From NCBI GenBank assembly GCA_950295325.1, contig OX485807.1, positions 5,274,501 through 5,338,500 of the forward strand: a DNA stretch of 64,000 nucleotides. The letters are read 5' to 3'. A program made the translations under genes and the position numbers. A model generated the notes under the pieces. The model was given only the letters and a program-made list of their open reading frames with translations. It did no database searches and had not been told where the DNA came from. Source of the stretch: Polytrichum commune. Its lineage: Eukaryota > Streptophyta > Polytrichopsida > Polytrichales > Polytrichaceae. Shown in pieces: positions 33,750-44,863 of the stretch; the stretch's first letter is position 1, and the number at the start of each line of letters is the position of its first letter.

Positions 33750-34770
33750 GAACTGGATAAGCTACTCGCGGTATGATGCATATCACAAATTAATGCCACA
33801 CTTTGGTTACCCTCGATGGTGATCATTCCTAAGAAATTCAGTGCTTTGAGAAATCGTGTCAATTTTAGAAAGCTCAACGCCGCCACCAAAAAAGATCATA
33901 ATCCTTTACCAAACATGGTGGAAATAATCGACGAAGGTGCATGACACAAGATTTATTCATTCATCGATTGTTTCTTAGGGTATTACCAAGTGGCCATGGC
34001 TGAGGAAGACAAAGAGAAAACAACCTTTATAACTGATTGGGGTTGATTCCAATTCAAGCGCATAGCATTTCGAGCAATGAACATCCCTATAAAATTCCAA
34101 CAATTAATGGAGAAGGCATTCGAACCGTTTTTATAAACATTTTCCCGGATCTACCTTGACTATGGAACGATTTGCAGCAAAATGGAAGGCCATCTATCAT
34201 AATTTGAATTAGCTTTGCAGACCTACAGGCAACATGAAGTGAGCCTCAGCTTAGACAAATGCATGTTCTTATTCTTCTCCGGACTAACATTGGGTTACAT
34301 AGTTTGTTGAATAGGGTAGCTACCCAATCCAGAAAAAATATTCAAAACATTCTCCACGTCTAGCCTCCGAAAGATCAAAAAGAGGTTAAATAGTTTTTGG
34401 GCCTTGCCCAATTCAATAGAATGTCTATAAAAGATCTGGCACAAATATTGTTACCCATCTTGAAATTACATATATCACCTATTCTTTAATTACAATAAGC
34501 GTTGGGATGCTCTAGCCCAAGATGCTTTATAAAGGTTAAAATTGTTTGTACAAATCATCCAATTTTATGTTGGATGGATAGGGGGTACACTCGTATACGA
34601 TAATTCCTCATTCTGTTATATATGATGACATGAATGCTAGGTGTTACCATATAGTTACATGAATACCTTACAACAATGTATATTGAAGTAATTGCCAATC
34701 ATGTTATGATAATTTTATGTAACAAAACATTCAAGATTCTTTCAATTTTCAATTTATTATTTGACAGTAA

Positions 34771-34914
34771 GGGCCACTTTAAACTATGGCCAAGGGCCGT
34801 GACCATGAAATTATGAAGGCCCTTGAAACTCATGATAGTCTTTGCAATTTCACCAATGAGAGCTTTTGGATTTCAATGGTCCATGGGTTGTCAAGCTCTA
34901 GTGTAAAGTGTCCC
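34771..34914. mobile_element. Short PIF/Harbinger-like MITE
   Basis: It begins GGGCCACTTTAAACTATGGC and ends CTCTAGTGTAAAGTGTCCC. TAA precedes it and TTA follows, so the duplication is imperfect. At 144 bp it is the shortest member; the middle keeps the ACCAATGAGAGC landmark of the longer copies. Confidence 0.75.
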
Positions 34915-35337
34915 TTAGACCAAAATGAAACTTGAACAATGAGCCTCCCCTTGTAGATATGATAACCCCAAAATTCACAACTTGACAAATTTCCTAGACT
35001 CCCTTAACCCTTAAGGGCAGGCGTCAAGCATTTTGAGAGCATTTTAAAAAATGTGTTTCTAAAGGGTTTTCTTTGAGAACAATTAGAACTAAAAAGTTCC
35101 CAGACACCATCAAAGGATCACATCTATATGAACTACTTAATCTCTCTCTCCCTCTCCCTTTTGATACATGTCACTTGACTTGATGGAAGCCCAAAGGTAA
35201 GAGTTCATGTGGAAAAATAGTTTATGTATGGGATGTTGCCCTTGGAGTAATATGCAAGGATAATGTGAATCCTTACGGCTTCAAGATCTATGTGCCAAAA
35301 ATTTAAAAATTTCAAGTTTGAACTCTCGACTCGAGAT

Positions 35338-35600
35338 GTAAGGTAGATGTGCTTGAATGCAACACAACAATAATTAGAGCACCTATATTTGAGTGGTATG
35401 TGGTAATGTGTGGATCTAAGAACTGGCACCAAAAGGACATGTGCTTAAAAAGAGATTGAAGTATGTGCTCAAATATGGTAAGTATTCTATGCTCAATATT
35501 CAACATGATTGGGGGGTTGGGGGTGGGGGTGGCGGGGGGCTATATGACCACTCAATGAGCGTGAGAATCTTCACTTTGATAATGAATAAGCTATTCAATT
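35338..35600 (+). mobile_element. Relic of the AGGTAGATGTGC repeat family, copy 2
   Basis: It runs parallel to 18238-18500 and contains TTTGAGTGGTATGTGGTAAT, AAAAAGAGATTGAAG, a G-rich patch (GGGGGGTTGGGGGTGGGGGT) and CACTCAATGAGCGTGAGAAT. The G-rich patch is at the same position in both copies, so it belongs to the element. Confidence 0.6.
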
Positions 35601-35663
35601 GAACTCCAAAACACACCGTAGGAGGCAAACGGCTACAGGCATAGTTCTGATTTGCTCCACTAG

Positions 35664-35865
35664 TTATCCCAACTGGTGCATGTTACTATTCGGAGGTACG
35701 CAATGCTATGATTATTTAATGAGAATGTGTTATTTTACCAAGAAAAATCATTTATGTTCTACAATGTCTGAACAACCTATTGAACCATCGTTAGTGCAAT
35801 TGAACTCATGAGTAAGATTATTGCACTATGTAACTCCAAACAATATCATGCACTAATTGGGATAA
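35664..35865. mobile_element. MITE with TTATCCCAAYTRGTGCATG ends
   Basis: The left end TTATCCCAACTGGTGCATG faces the right end CATGCACTAATTGGGATAA. A second, more degraded copy is at about 38705-38905 (TTAGTGCATGTTACTATTC..ACTGATTCGGATAA). The internal phrase TATTTAATGAGAATGT is shared. No protein. Confidence 0.75.
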
Positions 35866-36016
35866 TCAACGTAGTCATCTCACACGTTGTGTGTTTTCAA
35901 ATCCTTCGAGAGGTGAATGCAGAGAGAAAAATTATCCATCTAAGGCACATCTACCTTAGAGCACTAAAGTTAAAGGGGGCATGAGTCATCAAGTCACATG
36001 TCTTTGATAAAAACAA

Positions 36017-36376
36017 CACTAAATAGTCCTATTAGTGTGGGTGGAAAATTAGCATGGAGATAATTAGCATGAGCCACACTAATTTTCTAGTCAAGGTGGA
36101 ATTAACGTGGGTCCAATACCTCAGGTCTTCTCCTAACTTTCCATGAAGAATTCCGACCAACACATTAACATTGATTTTTAGGACAAATGTACCCAAAGAA
36201 ACATAATCACCCACGTTTAATTCTCTTAAAAAATCCAATTAATATGACCCACGCTAATTTTCTACTAGAAATTTAGCACAGGTTCAAAATTAGTGTGACC
36301 CACATTAGTTCTTATTATGAAATTAGTGTGGGCTCTAGAAAATTACCATGACCCACAATATTAGGACTGTTTAGTG
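36017..36376. mobile_element. TA-type MITE (CACTAAATAGTCCTATTAGT family), copy 2
   Basis: It begins CACTAAATAGTCCTATTAGT and ends ATATTAGGACTGTTTAGTG followed by TA; the left flank is AA. The left half matches 40667-40954 (GGTGGAAAATTAG, ACACTAATTTTC, TCAAGGTGGAATTA). GTGACCCACA phrases are repeated near the right end. Confidence 0.8.
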
Positions 36377-36663
36377 TACTTCTACAAGAGTAACACGCAG
36401 TTGACCTAAGTCAGACTACACTTCCAACTTCCAAGTTCCTATATTTGTGGAGTCAGAGAGAGTTCTTCTTCACATTCCCATGCAATATACTCCACCAATT
36501 TTTATTCCACGGGATCTACCTAAAGCACTTCACATGCAACATGTGAAAGTGCATCCACCTCAACCGCCCACGAGTTTAAGCACAATGCTTAATTTAGGAA
36601 ATAATTTGTTGTTGTCGTTGTTTGTTGGGGCAAGTGAAGTATTCACTACACCGTTCATGGTAG

Positions 36664-37109
36664 TTAGTATCACATGCGTAATAGTGTCAATTACCTTATT
36701 TTGAGGCGTATGTTAGGTTACAGTGATGGTTAACAACTTCACCATACGTGTCCTCTCATGACACTTGGCGTTCAAATGTGCTTACTAATATCTTGGCATG
36801 GGTGTGATCAAATAGTGTTCTGAGGTGCATGCCTATGTTACACAATGGTCTGCAAGTTGACTAAAGTTTACACAAATGACACTGGCCATTAGTATGTTTA
36901 GAAGTATTTCCCCCCTGCATATTAAAACGCAAGACTATCATCTAAAGTATCCAAATGCTACTCTAAATGTCATGATAAAGATATATATTTTCTCTTTAAC
37001 AGTTACTTATGTTGACGAATGGAATCTTATTGGCAATTAGGGGACGTGACACTTTGAGACCTCTAGACATCTAGTTTAGGACCTTTGCAAATAGTGTACG
37101 TGACACTAA
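36664..37109 (-). mobile_element. TTAGTGTCACGTGC element, copy 2
   Basis: This is the inverse copy of 5380-5880. Its ends read TTAGTATCACATGCGTAATA on the left and GTACGTGACACTAA on the right, an imperfect inverted pair. Landmarks shared with copy 1, in the complement, include CCTCTAGACATCTAGTTTAGG and AACAACTTCACCATA. It has no coding capacity. Confidence 0.65.
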
Positions 37110-37526
37110 ATATCATTAATATTGTATTGGTCCACAACCAAAGTCCAGCCGCAGGAAACAAGGTTTGTTGTGGAGTTCCCAACCAAACGAGCACAATTCT
37201 CATGTGCCCGACATGCACGAAGGTATATACCGAAAAGGAATAGAAGAGTTGCAAGAAGTTCAAGGGCCTTAGGGGGAGTTTCCATGTTGGCTGCTTGCCC
37301 ACTAGATTCTAGATAATAATGAGTTAGAGGTGTTCGCATGTAGTTAAGCATAAGGCATCATCCGACCACATTCTGGCAATCCACTAGAATGTGGAGGGCC
37401 ATGAACACGGGCAACTAGACTTCTATCCACCCACTGAAGAATTTTTCACCTACAAGTGCCGGTCTCTAAAGGATTAAGACTAGTTGACGACTCAAGAGAA
37501 CCAAATGGAAACTCACCCTTAGTGAA
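37110..37526. other. Intergenic DNA, no gene recognised
   Basis: Overlapping short frames on both strands around 37.06-37.35 kb show no motif; I treat them as chance. Confidence 0.4.
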
Positions 37527-37896
37527 GGGGAGGCCACACATGTTCAAAAACACCAGGTTCGGAACATAGTTTGGTAAGTCAAGGTAAAAGAAGTTTAACT
37601 TTGACATGTGCCTAGCTTTGAGGAGCTGGGTTTCAAGGTTGGTCCCCTTTTTATTGGTTAAAGTTGAGTCACCATCGGTTTTCAACTCCGATAGAAAAAA
37701 AAACGGAGGTTTTAAGCCTTGCAAAAACACGTTTAGGATCGAAATTAAAATTAGATGACTTCAACCAAACAAAGAGGGACCGACCTTGAAACCCAACTCC
37801 TTGAAGTTCAGCACATGTGAAGGCTGAAATGCTTTTACCTTGGCTTACCAAACTCCGTTTTGAATCCGGCGTTTTTGAATGTGTGTGGCCTCCCTT
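37527..37896. mobile_element. Full-length foldback element
   Basis: The left arm GGGGAGGCCACACATGTTCA, continuing AAAACACC and then TTTGGTAAGTCAAGGTAAAAG, is complementary to the right arm at 37836-37896. A second inner pair (GAGCTGGGTTTCAAGGTTGG with CCGACCTTGAAACCCAACTC) follows in register. About 370 bp folds into one long, imperfect stem. A frame across it is open for 94 codons but has no recognisable product. Confidence 0.7.
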
Positions 37897-38097
37897 TGAC
37901 TCATGATTGTGAAAAATTATTGGAAGAATTAATCCGACACTCTACAATGAATCATGCGGCCTCGAAACCGTGTGTCTGGGAATCTGCTGTGATGCTATGC
38001 ATTGTTGTTTATGAGCTGCTTCAGACCATGTCGCTACATTATGAGTCATAACTGTAAAGATTCACGGTTTCACCATTTCCAAGACTAGTAGGACAAA

Positions 38098-38118
38098 GGG
38101 GGGGGGGGGGGGGGGGGG
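38098..38118. repeat. Poly-G tract (21 G)
   Basis: The longest G run in the window, directly followed by AGTGTTTGTGG. Confidence 0.95.
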
Positions 38119-38154
38119 AGTGTTTGTGGAACCAGTCCGTATTTTTTTTTACCA

Positions 38155-38446
38155 AGTTTTGACATTCGACATGCAAAAACTTGCAAAATTAAAATAAAGA
38201 TGCACGTCAATTGACATGCACAATGTACAATTTGAGGTGTAGTGTGACTTGTGAAGAAAAGAACCACACGTCAATTGACACGCTAGAAATTGAAATGACA
38301 CGTACTATCATGCATATGACATTGAGGTGACATTTAAGAAGGAAATGTAGGTGTCAGTTGACATTCATTTTTTGTTTTTGAAAACGTCCTGTGACACTTT
38401 GAATCTAAGGTTGAATGTCAAATGAAATTTGTCAAGCATACACATT
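38155..38446 (+). repeat. Dispersed repeat rich in GTCAATTGACA, copy 2
   Basis: Parallel copy of 19680-19970, with ACACGTCAATTGACACGC, GAAATGACACGTACTATCAT and TTTTGTTTTTGAAAACGTC. GTCAATTGAC and GTCAGTTGAC recur. It lies next to a poly-G tract in this copy only. Confidence 0.65.
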
Positions 38447-38704
38447 GAGCGGAACACCTTCAAATGACATCGTCGCGAATATAGTCATCGCGCATGACTG
38501 CACAAGGTGCATTCATGGACGGTGTTGTGAAAATGACACCAATCTTGATAATTGATTTTTTTTCTAGTGCGTGGTTGGTGCTGACCGATCCGAGAGCTAT
38601 AATGACATGTGACCACACCTACTAGTGAACGCATGTATAGTAAAAAGATTTATTCATGCCACACTTCTAACCCCACCTCAACCACACTATTATCTCCCCC
38701 CCCA
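38447..38704. other. Intergenic DNA, no gene recognised
   Basis: No frame, repeat or paired termini that I can support. Confidence 0.35.
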
Positions 38705-38905
38705 AATTAGTGCATGTTACTATTCAAAGTTGTGTAGTGCTATAATTATTTAATGAGAATGTAATATTCTACCAAGCAAAGTCAATATGTTCCATAATGT
38801 CCGAACAACCTATTGAACTTTCGTTAGTAAAAATTGAACTCCTAAGTGTAACGTTATTACACTATATAACCCTGTATTGTAACACACACTGATTCGGATA
38901 ATCAG
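38705..38905. mobile_element. Degraded relative of the 35664 MITE
   Basis: AATTAGTGCATGTTACTATT..TAATTATTTAATGAGAATGT..CCGAACAACCTATTGAAC..ACTGATTCGGATAATCAG follows the order of the copy at 35664-35865. The left TTATCCC end is replaced by a run of C. Confidence 0.6.
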
Positions 38906-39144
38906 TGGAGTGGGAACTTGAGAACTTAATTCCAAACCTTAACTATGAAGGTTAACGACATTGATATGTGCAATTAGGTTGCCCCATGCTAATACATCAA
39001 CATTCCACACTATTTGAATGACTATCACAATAGTAACAAAATATAGTAACTACTACAACATATATATATTGTAGTTTCTATACGGATTAATGAACACTTT
39101 ATCTTGTCATATATGTGATAATATAACAGATTCAACCAAATTGG

Positions 39145-39245
39145 CATGGTGTGGGTTCTTGGGTAAGGTACCCAAGTGAGCCTTCAGGAGGTACTTGGAT
39201 TGAATCCAAGGGCTCATATTCGAGCCCGTTATAGTAATTTCCTTT
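39145..39245 (+). mobile_element. Possible tRNA-derived SINE head
   Basis: GGCATGGTGTGGGTTCTTGG opens a stretch with tRNA-like spacing: a GGGTAAGGTACCC stem, a long central arm (TACTTGGATTGAATCCAAG) and a B-box-like TATTCGAGCCC about 70 bases downstream. The layout resembles a class II (Ser/Leu-type) tRNA head, but no acceptor stem closes, so it is not a functional tRNA. The following sequence is repetitive in feel (GCTAGGGTTTCCTTGCCTAGCCC). Weak call. Confidence 0.3.
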
Positions 39246-40666
39246 ATTTCTACATGGACACTTAGATGAGGTTGGATGGCCTTATCTAGTGTAGAGCGAG
39301 GTGCTTTTACCTCATTTGGGCTTTTGAGAATTTGCTGGCTAGGGTTTCCTTGCCTAGCCCTTGGTAATTATTGCGTGCCCAATGTTGAGGTTTACCTCAC
39401 CTAGCTTGGTATCTTTGGGTTCGTAGGGGCCTGTAGTCTACACATGGCAGTAGATTGTGTGCAGGATGACACCACTTCGACATGGGCAAGGTTATCCCTG
39501 TTTGGAATCTGACACATGTCAGATTGGTTAGAGTGGTGTCATTTCAACGTCATTTTGGTGTCCCTTTGACCCACATTTTAAAGTAGTGCAAAGCGGCTTG
39601 ACTTCCCCTAGAGTGGTTTTCTCGTTCCTCATTGTCCATTCATTTGATGATGAAATAAGATTAGAAGGTCAAAATATACTAGGTATTGTATATTCAACCT
39701 GGATGTCATAGGCATTCAAGTTTGGTGTAGGTGTCATCGGAGGGTTGTAGATACTTAGGGTATGTTTAGACTATAGTGGATAAGTGCACTGGTCAAGAAC
39801 TTTAGGGAAATGGAGCAATATGATTGGCTACAAAATGGGAATGTTCTTCACTGTACATGGTTTACATAACGGCCAAGACTTCTCTGGTGGAAAACTTCAA
39901 GCATGGATGAAAAACAACATGGCAAAACTTTTGGCTAGGGGAGTTCTGTGTAGGTCGAGTTTCTTGGGCAACCTCAAACCCTCGCACAAAGAAACATGGA
40001 CTCCGGAGAACTCCAACTTAAGGCATTCGTTTTTAAATAGTTTTTTCCATCTCGTTTGCCTTATCAAATGTTGCCTTAAATAACCTTGTCTTGCGTTAAA
40101 TTTTTTGACCGATTGGTGCACTTCTTCACCGTAGTCTAAAACGACCCTTAATTTGAAAGACAACTGGCTGAGATCCTACTAAGATTCCAAAGCGAACCCA
40201 TGTGTTTGAGTAGACTAAGTCAATGGGTTCACTACAAGCACATGAGTCCCGGACAATTGGCTTATGTCGCTCAAAATTTCCCTAGTGTGGCTACAAAATT
40301 GGTAAATCTACCATATAGGTAGATTTGGATAATGCATTCAATAACGTATGTCGATTGCCTGAGAGTCATATGCGGGTAGTGGTTATGCTCAAAGAGAAAT
40401 ACAACATGCTACAAGCATATGACTCTTGGCCAATTGTCGTGTATTAGTGGAAAATTGGCCTACATCACTGGACAATTTGCAAATCTACCATGAGGGTAGA
40501 TTTCTATATTTTTTCCACTGACACAAGACAATTGCCTAGGACTCATATGTTGGTAGTAAGAGTGTTCTCTTTGTATTCTTTAAATATGTTGGCTAGCCCC
40601 CCCCCCCTCCAAGGTTTCACATTTGAATTGGTTTCAAAGCCATTTCAATTGGTTGACTTGTAAGTA
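39246..40666. other. Intergenic DNA, no gene recognised
   Basis: Frames at 39.78-40.16 kb overlap on both strands without a recognisable product. Two similar phrases (AAATCTACCATATAGGTAGATTT near 40305 and AAATCTACCATGAGGGTAGATTT near 40484) suggest a diffuse duplicated segment of about 180 bp. Confidence 0.4.
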
Positions 40667-40954
40667 CACTAAATGGTCCTATTAGTGTGGGTGGAAAATT
40701 AGTGTGGGCCACACTAATTTTCCAGTCAAGGTGGAATTGCGTGGATCCAAGACTTGGGTCTTCCCCCAAGTCTTCATGAAGACTTCCAACCAACACATTG
40801 AATATTAGTCATAGGACAAAGATAACATAAAATAAAATAATCACCCACATCAATTTTCTAAGAAAACAATTACCGTGGCCCACACTAATTTCCTACTATA
40901 AATTTAGTGTGGATTTAACAATATTGTGGCCCACAATGATATGACTATTTAGTG
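40667..40954. mobile_element. TA-flanked MITE (CACTAAATGGTCCTATTAGT family), copy 3
   Basis: It begins CACTAAATGGTCCTATTAGT and ends CAATGATATGACTATTTAGTG, with TA on both sides. It is 288 bp. GGGCCACACTAATTTTC and GGCCCACACTAATTTCC are internal copies of the same sub-terminal motif in the two halves. Confidence 0.87.
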
Positions 40955-41754
40955 TAGTTGCCACACTCCTTGCTCCTTGGTAGAAATGAAAGAAAGAGAT
41001 AAAATAAAATGTCACAAGCGATTTGCTATGTGACTCCAATAAATGGATCCCGTTCGCCTATTCGAGGTCTCCAGTTTTGTAGAGAGTAAGAGACGAGTAG
41101 CTCTTTCATGTCATGGAAAAGAAAGTGCAAATGGCAAGGTTTTTGTGTAGAATAATAGAGTTAACCAAAACATCACCATACGCAGGAACGAACTAAAGTT
41201 TTTTGATGGTATCTCTCATATATGCCACTTCCAACACTTGTGTCAAAACCTAGAAAGAAAACTGAGGAGGGAAGTCATTGTCCCCTATTTCAGGGAAAAG
41301 GAACTTTGAGAAAATTTTGAGTTCTTTCTTAAGATTTTCGATTTTATTTGAGGAATACACAAATGGTGAAAGGAGTAAAGAGATGCATGTGCACATAGAT
41401 GGCAAAGAAACAGAGGGAGATTCTTAGTTATATAAAGTTAAAACATGCTGGTGTCGAAAACTCCAAGACTTTCCTAGTTATACTCAAACAAGGGTCCATT
41501 ACAGCAATTCGACCCCAATAGATCCGCATACTTTTTCCGATTAACTCTAATGTTCTCACCAAGTTCCAACACCAAATCATCGAGTGCACATATACACTGA
41601 AATAAATAAGTAAATAAATAACCAACATCGGGCAATCCAACGTGAATTTGAGCCGGTTGGCCCTACCCTGCTCAAGAATCCTCTTGGTGCATGGTGGGGT
41701 TTACTCTCTACCTTGCGGTGGGTGGGCTTTTGGCTTCCCTCCCACCTACTAGCT
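40955..41754. other. Intergenic DNA, no gene recognised
   Basis: No gene found. AAATAAATAAGTAAATAAATAA near 41600 is a short simple repeat. Confidence 0.4.
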
Positions 41755-41880
41755 AGTGTTTTCCGTCAAGTAGAGACAAGATTTCACAACGGGAATTGAA
41801 CCGCCAACCACTCCATTTGGAAATGGGTACCTCTCCACTATCACCAAGTAGTCCAGGGTCACCTCGGACCAATATATACG
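41755..41880 (-). mobile_element. Possible tRNA-derived SINE, minus strand
   Basis: Read on the minus strand, TTGGTGATAGTGG (A-box-like) is followed about 40 bases later by GGTTCAATTCC, a good match to the RNA polymerase III B box (GGTTCGANTCC). Upstream is GAGGTGACCCTGG. This spacing suits a tRNA-derived SINE promoter. The acceptor stem is absent, so it is not a tRNA gene. The 3' boundary is not defined and no duplication was identified. Confidence 0.4.
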
Positions 41881-44636
41881 GCATCTCCTCTCTCACTTCT
41901 TTCTCCCAATTGCATGTACATAGACACCATGAGAACTCCAACATCAATCGAAACGTCTCGTCTCAACGTCTTCAAGTTTAACACGGCAGGCCGCATCTGA
42001 TGCACACAAAACACGTTGGCTGTGTGTGTACCATCACCAGCCAATGCGAGCGTTGAGCTCATTCTTTGGACGGAACCACTTATCAAACTTGGACATCTTT
42101 GTCAAATGCGACATATGGTGGTCCCTTTGGAACTAGCAATTTCTCATGATCTTCGAAGGGCCCCGCTTCAGTGGGGCAACTGATTGATTGGGAACAGGCT
42201 CAACACTTGTGGACTCACAATTTACATCTCCTTCGACGCATCCAAATATGAAGAATTTTTAATACAACATCTCATTCTTCGTCTGGAGCTCAAAAGAAGA
42301 GGCCTGGTAAGGAGCATGCAAGGAGCTCCACATCGGTGGTTGAGATTTTTGGGTTTTTTTCTTTGTGTTGTGAAATCGAGTCAATTGCAAGAGGAAAACG
42401 AGGCAGAAGGTGCAAGTGGAGCATCGAGATGAACTGTTGCGGACATGGGGCTCAAGTAAAAGAATTTCCATTTGCAGGTTCGGAGTTCTCTGGTTTTGTT
42501 GGTTGGAATTGCAGCCCTTTCTTTTGTATTGTTCTGATGAGACAATAAAGAGTGAAGACCTGACCTGAAGAGTGCTTGTACATTGTGTCCTCGGAGGTGT
42601 TGTTTTCTCCATGATCAGTAGGTATCGCACAAGTATGTCTTTTCTAGTCCCACCCACATCAAATGGGAAAAAAAAAAAGAATAAATCTAAAGACACACAG
42701 GCTTTTCTGGAAGAGGGAATTATGTAAGACTTATGTAGGAATTATTCCTACATAAAACCTTGATCCCTTATGAGTTTGTTGTGGATTCATATTGAATGAC
42801 TTGGATCATACTAATTCAAGGTCTTTGAAGCTATTTTTAGCGTCGAATCAACTAAAGATAACAACCTTTGGGTTGCATACTATCTTGGGGTTTTTATGTT
42901 GGATAAGTGATAGATACATTTGTATGTGATAATTCCCTCTCTCTCTATAGCTTTCATTACGCAACTTTCATTGACATGGTTGGACAATCAAGATGACGGG
43001 CAAGGGCATTCTACAACTTGTGGCAAAGCGAATTGCATTGTTGGATGGATATTGTCATTGAGCTCCTCTTGAAGGGTAAGTATACTTGGGCTCAATTTTA
43101 TACCTTCCACTCAAAGTTACCCTATATCCGATATATATATATATATATATTTTCAAAGTGAAGGGTAAGGGTATCAAACCCAAATTTTATACCCACCACT
43201 AAAGGGTGTTCTTCACCCAGTCAAATAGCTTCAAGAGTATTCAAACAATTTCATACATCAATGTTGGAAATTTTATATGCAAAGCTAAAAATAATCATCC
43301 TAATCTTGTACAAATTCTCCAATGTGTGCATTCACATCATTGGAACACTTTGCATCTAGAATTTCAAGAAAAAATTCATTTTCATCTTCACCAAAGCCTT
43401 CCAAACTACTAGCTCTACATAAGGAGTAGCACCAACATGAGATTCATCTAACCAATTCTTCACAAACAATATGAGCATATCCAAATTATGTGTCCCAAGC
43501 CTACAATGGCAACAAGCCATGAGTATTTTGCAATAGAAAACACACTCCTTTAAATGCTAGGAGTTACCAATTTTTGACGTGCAAGAAAGAATGGTAATAC
43601 TAGGATATTCCAAGGTAAGGATACCCTTTACCCTCTATTGTCCTTTTGATTACCCTTTGGATGCAAATACCCACCCAACATTCGTAAATTGCACAAGGTA
43701 TGAAGTACATGAGAGTTTCAAAGTTGTATGTTCTCAAATTGTTTCTTGACTATTGAGTTTAGACAAATTACTTTTGAGTTGGTGTCAAGGTGTTCTTTTT
43801 CTTCATTTTTGTATTCAAACAAACGAAACAAGATTTATTTCATTGCCAAAATATATTCAAAGTATCTGACGTAAAATTGATCATCTCATGAAAACCGTGC
43901 GCTATGGTTCATACTCAACATGCTTATGTCCAAGAGGACGCAACATGTCAGCGAGATCTCACAAGGTGAGTGCTACAGCTTGGGTGTTGATTAAACTATT
44001 TGAACTGCTAAAGTGTTTGAACTGCTATAAAGTGTTTGAACTGCTAAAGTGTTTGTAGTGTCTCTGGCATCAGGAGTTAGCTTTTCCTTGTCATCTGTCA
44101 GCTAAGGCCCATCTTCAAAAACATCCTCAAAAGTAAAGGGAGCTATCTATCCTCTTCAATTAATTTGCACCGTCAAACTGGAGTATCAACCATTCTGTCT
44201 ACGAATTCTATTTTTTGTGACCCCCAGGGCATAATACCTTGGTTTCTGTTCAGTGAAAAAAACCTTCAAAAGGTGCACGGTCTACGACAGGACTGCTCCA
44301 AACAGGATGTGTCGATAAAACCAATGGTTCTTGAACTCTCAAAAGGAGTCAGTATGAGGTGTAAAAGGTACTTTCAGGAAGAATAAGTAATAGTTTCATG
44401 TAGATGTGGCCATGAAATTACAGATTGCATGTTGTTAAGCTCACTTCACAGACAAAATAGGCTTGAGGATCAGTCGAGTCCTTCTGTGTGTACATGTTGT
44501 CTGTAAAGGTTGTCTATCATTCACACTTCTCAATGAGCATATTCTTGAGATTCTTGCTTCTGATAAGAGCGCACCATTTTCAGGTCTGTTTATGTCACCA
44601 AGGTGACATACTATTCCAATATTGATAGGTGAGGCA
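41881..44636. other. Intergenic DNA, possible worn gene fragment near 42.2-42.6 kb
   Basis: Around 42.18-42.60 kb the base composition is more gene-like, with a plus-strand frame ending QLQEENEAEGASGASR and an AATAAA at 42544. I recognise no protein. An (AT)n run lies at about 43133-43150, next to a loosely inverted pair (TTATACCTTCCACTC, AAATTTTATACCCACCAC). Otherwise nothing seen. Confidence 0.35.
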
Positions 44637-44863
44637 GTCTACACGCATATGTGCAATTAGGTTGCCTCTTTTACCCATGTAAATTACCCTGGGTGAAAAG
44701 CAGATCATAAAAACTTATACCTTTGTTTATTCATTTGTATGGCATCAACAATGTTAAAAGAACTTTTGTATTTTGTACCATGGTAATAAATATTAAAAAA
44801 ATAGTGTGGAAGGTCGATAAATTAGCGTGGGGCAACCTAATTGCACATATGCGTGCAGATGAC
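44637..44863. mobile_element. MITE with ACGCATATGTGCAATTAGG ends
   Basis: The left end carries ACACGCATATGTGCAATTAG and then GTTGCC. The right end carries the exact complement (GGCAACCTAATTGCACATATGCGTG). The body is AT-rich, 227 bp, with no frame. A lone half-copy sits near 38965 (TATGTGCAATTAGGTTGCCC). Exact outer bases and the duplication are unclear. Confidence 0.75.

Larger units (their letters stand above)
30457..34600 (+). pseudogene. Decayed Ty3/Gypsy retrotransposon (gag, protease, RT) with two nested elements
   Basis: Plus-strand fragments occur in Gypsy order. A Gln/Asn/Ser/Pro-rich frame (30457-30846) and a piece reading GVPLKELQDATTLAMHVERN (about 31258-31320) look like gag. MVNGGSGVDVLSKHLCIGLK (about 31720-31800) matches the retroviral-type aspartic protease site, with N where D is expected, and is followed by ILGCPWLRDTNATHD. 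The RT part begins LFNQYKDVVAWTPVDLKGIPAH (about 33350), passes MNPNYALTVK and FLGYYQVAMAEEDKEKTTF (about 33973-34040), and ends with SLSLDKCMF..LGYIV and FLGLAQFNRMFIKDLA (about 34395-34440). Many stops and frameshifts show it is dead. RNase H and integrase are missing and I could not find LTRs. A PIF-like element (32226-33145) and an hAT-like element (33534-33749) sit inside it. Confidence 0.85.

Noticed and set aside
37060-37351. Overlapping frames of 64-81 codons on both strands
   Set aside because: No motif, mutual overlap on opposite strands, and partial overlap with a mobile element end.
39145-39245. A functional tRNA gene
   Set aside because: There is a B-box-like motif and a plausible variable arm, but no acceptor stem closes. 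Listed only as a weak SINE candidate.
42259-42696. 145-codon minus-strand frame
   Set aside because: It opens with a run of Phe from a poly-A tract and shows no recognisable domain. Kept only as a note on possible gene-like composition nearby.
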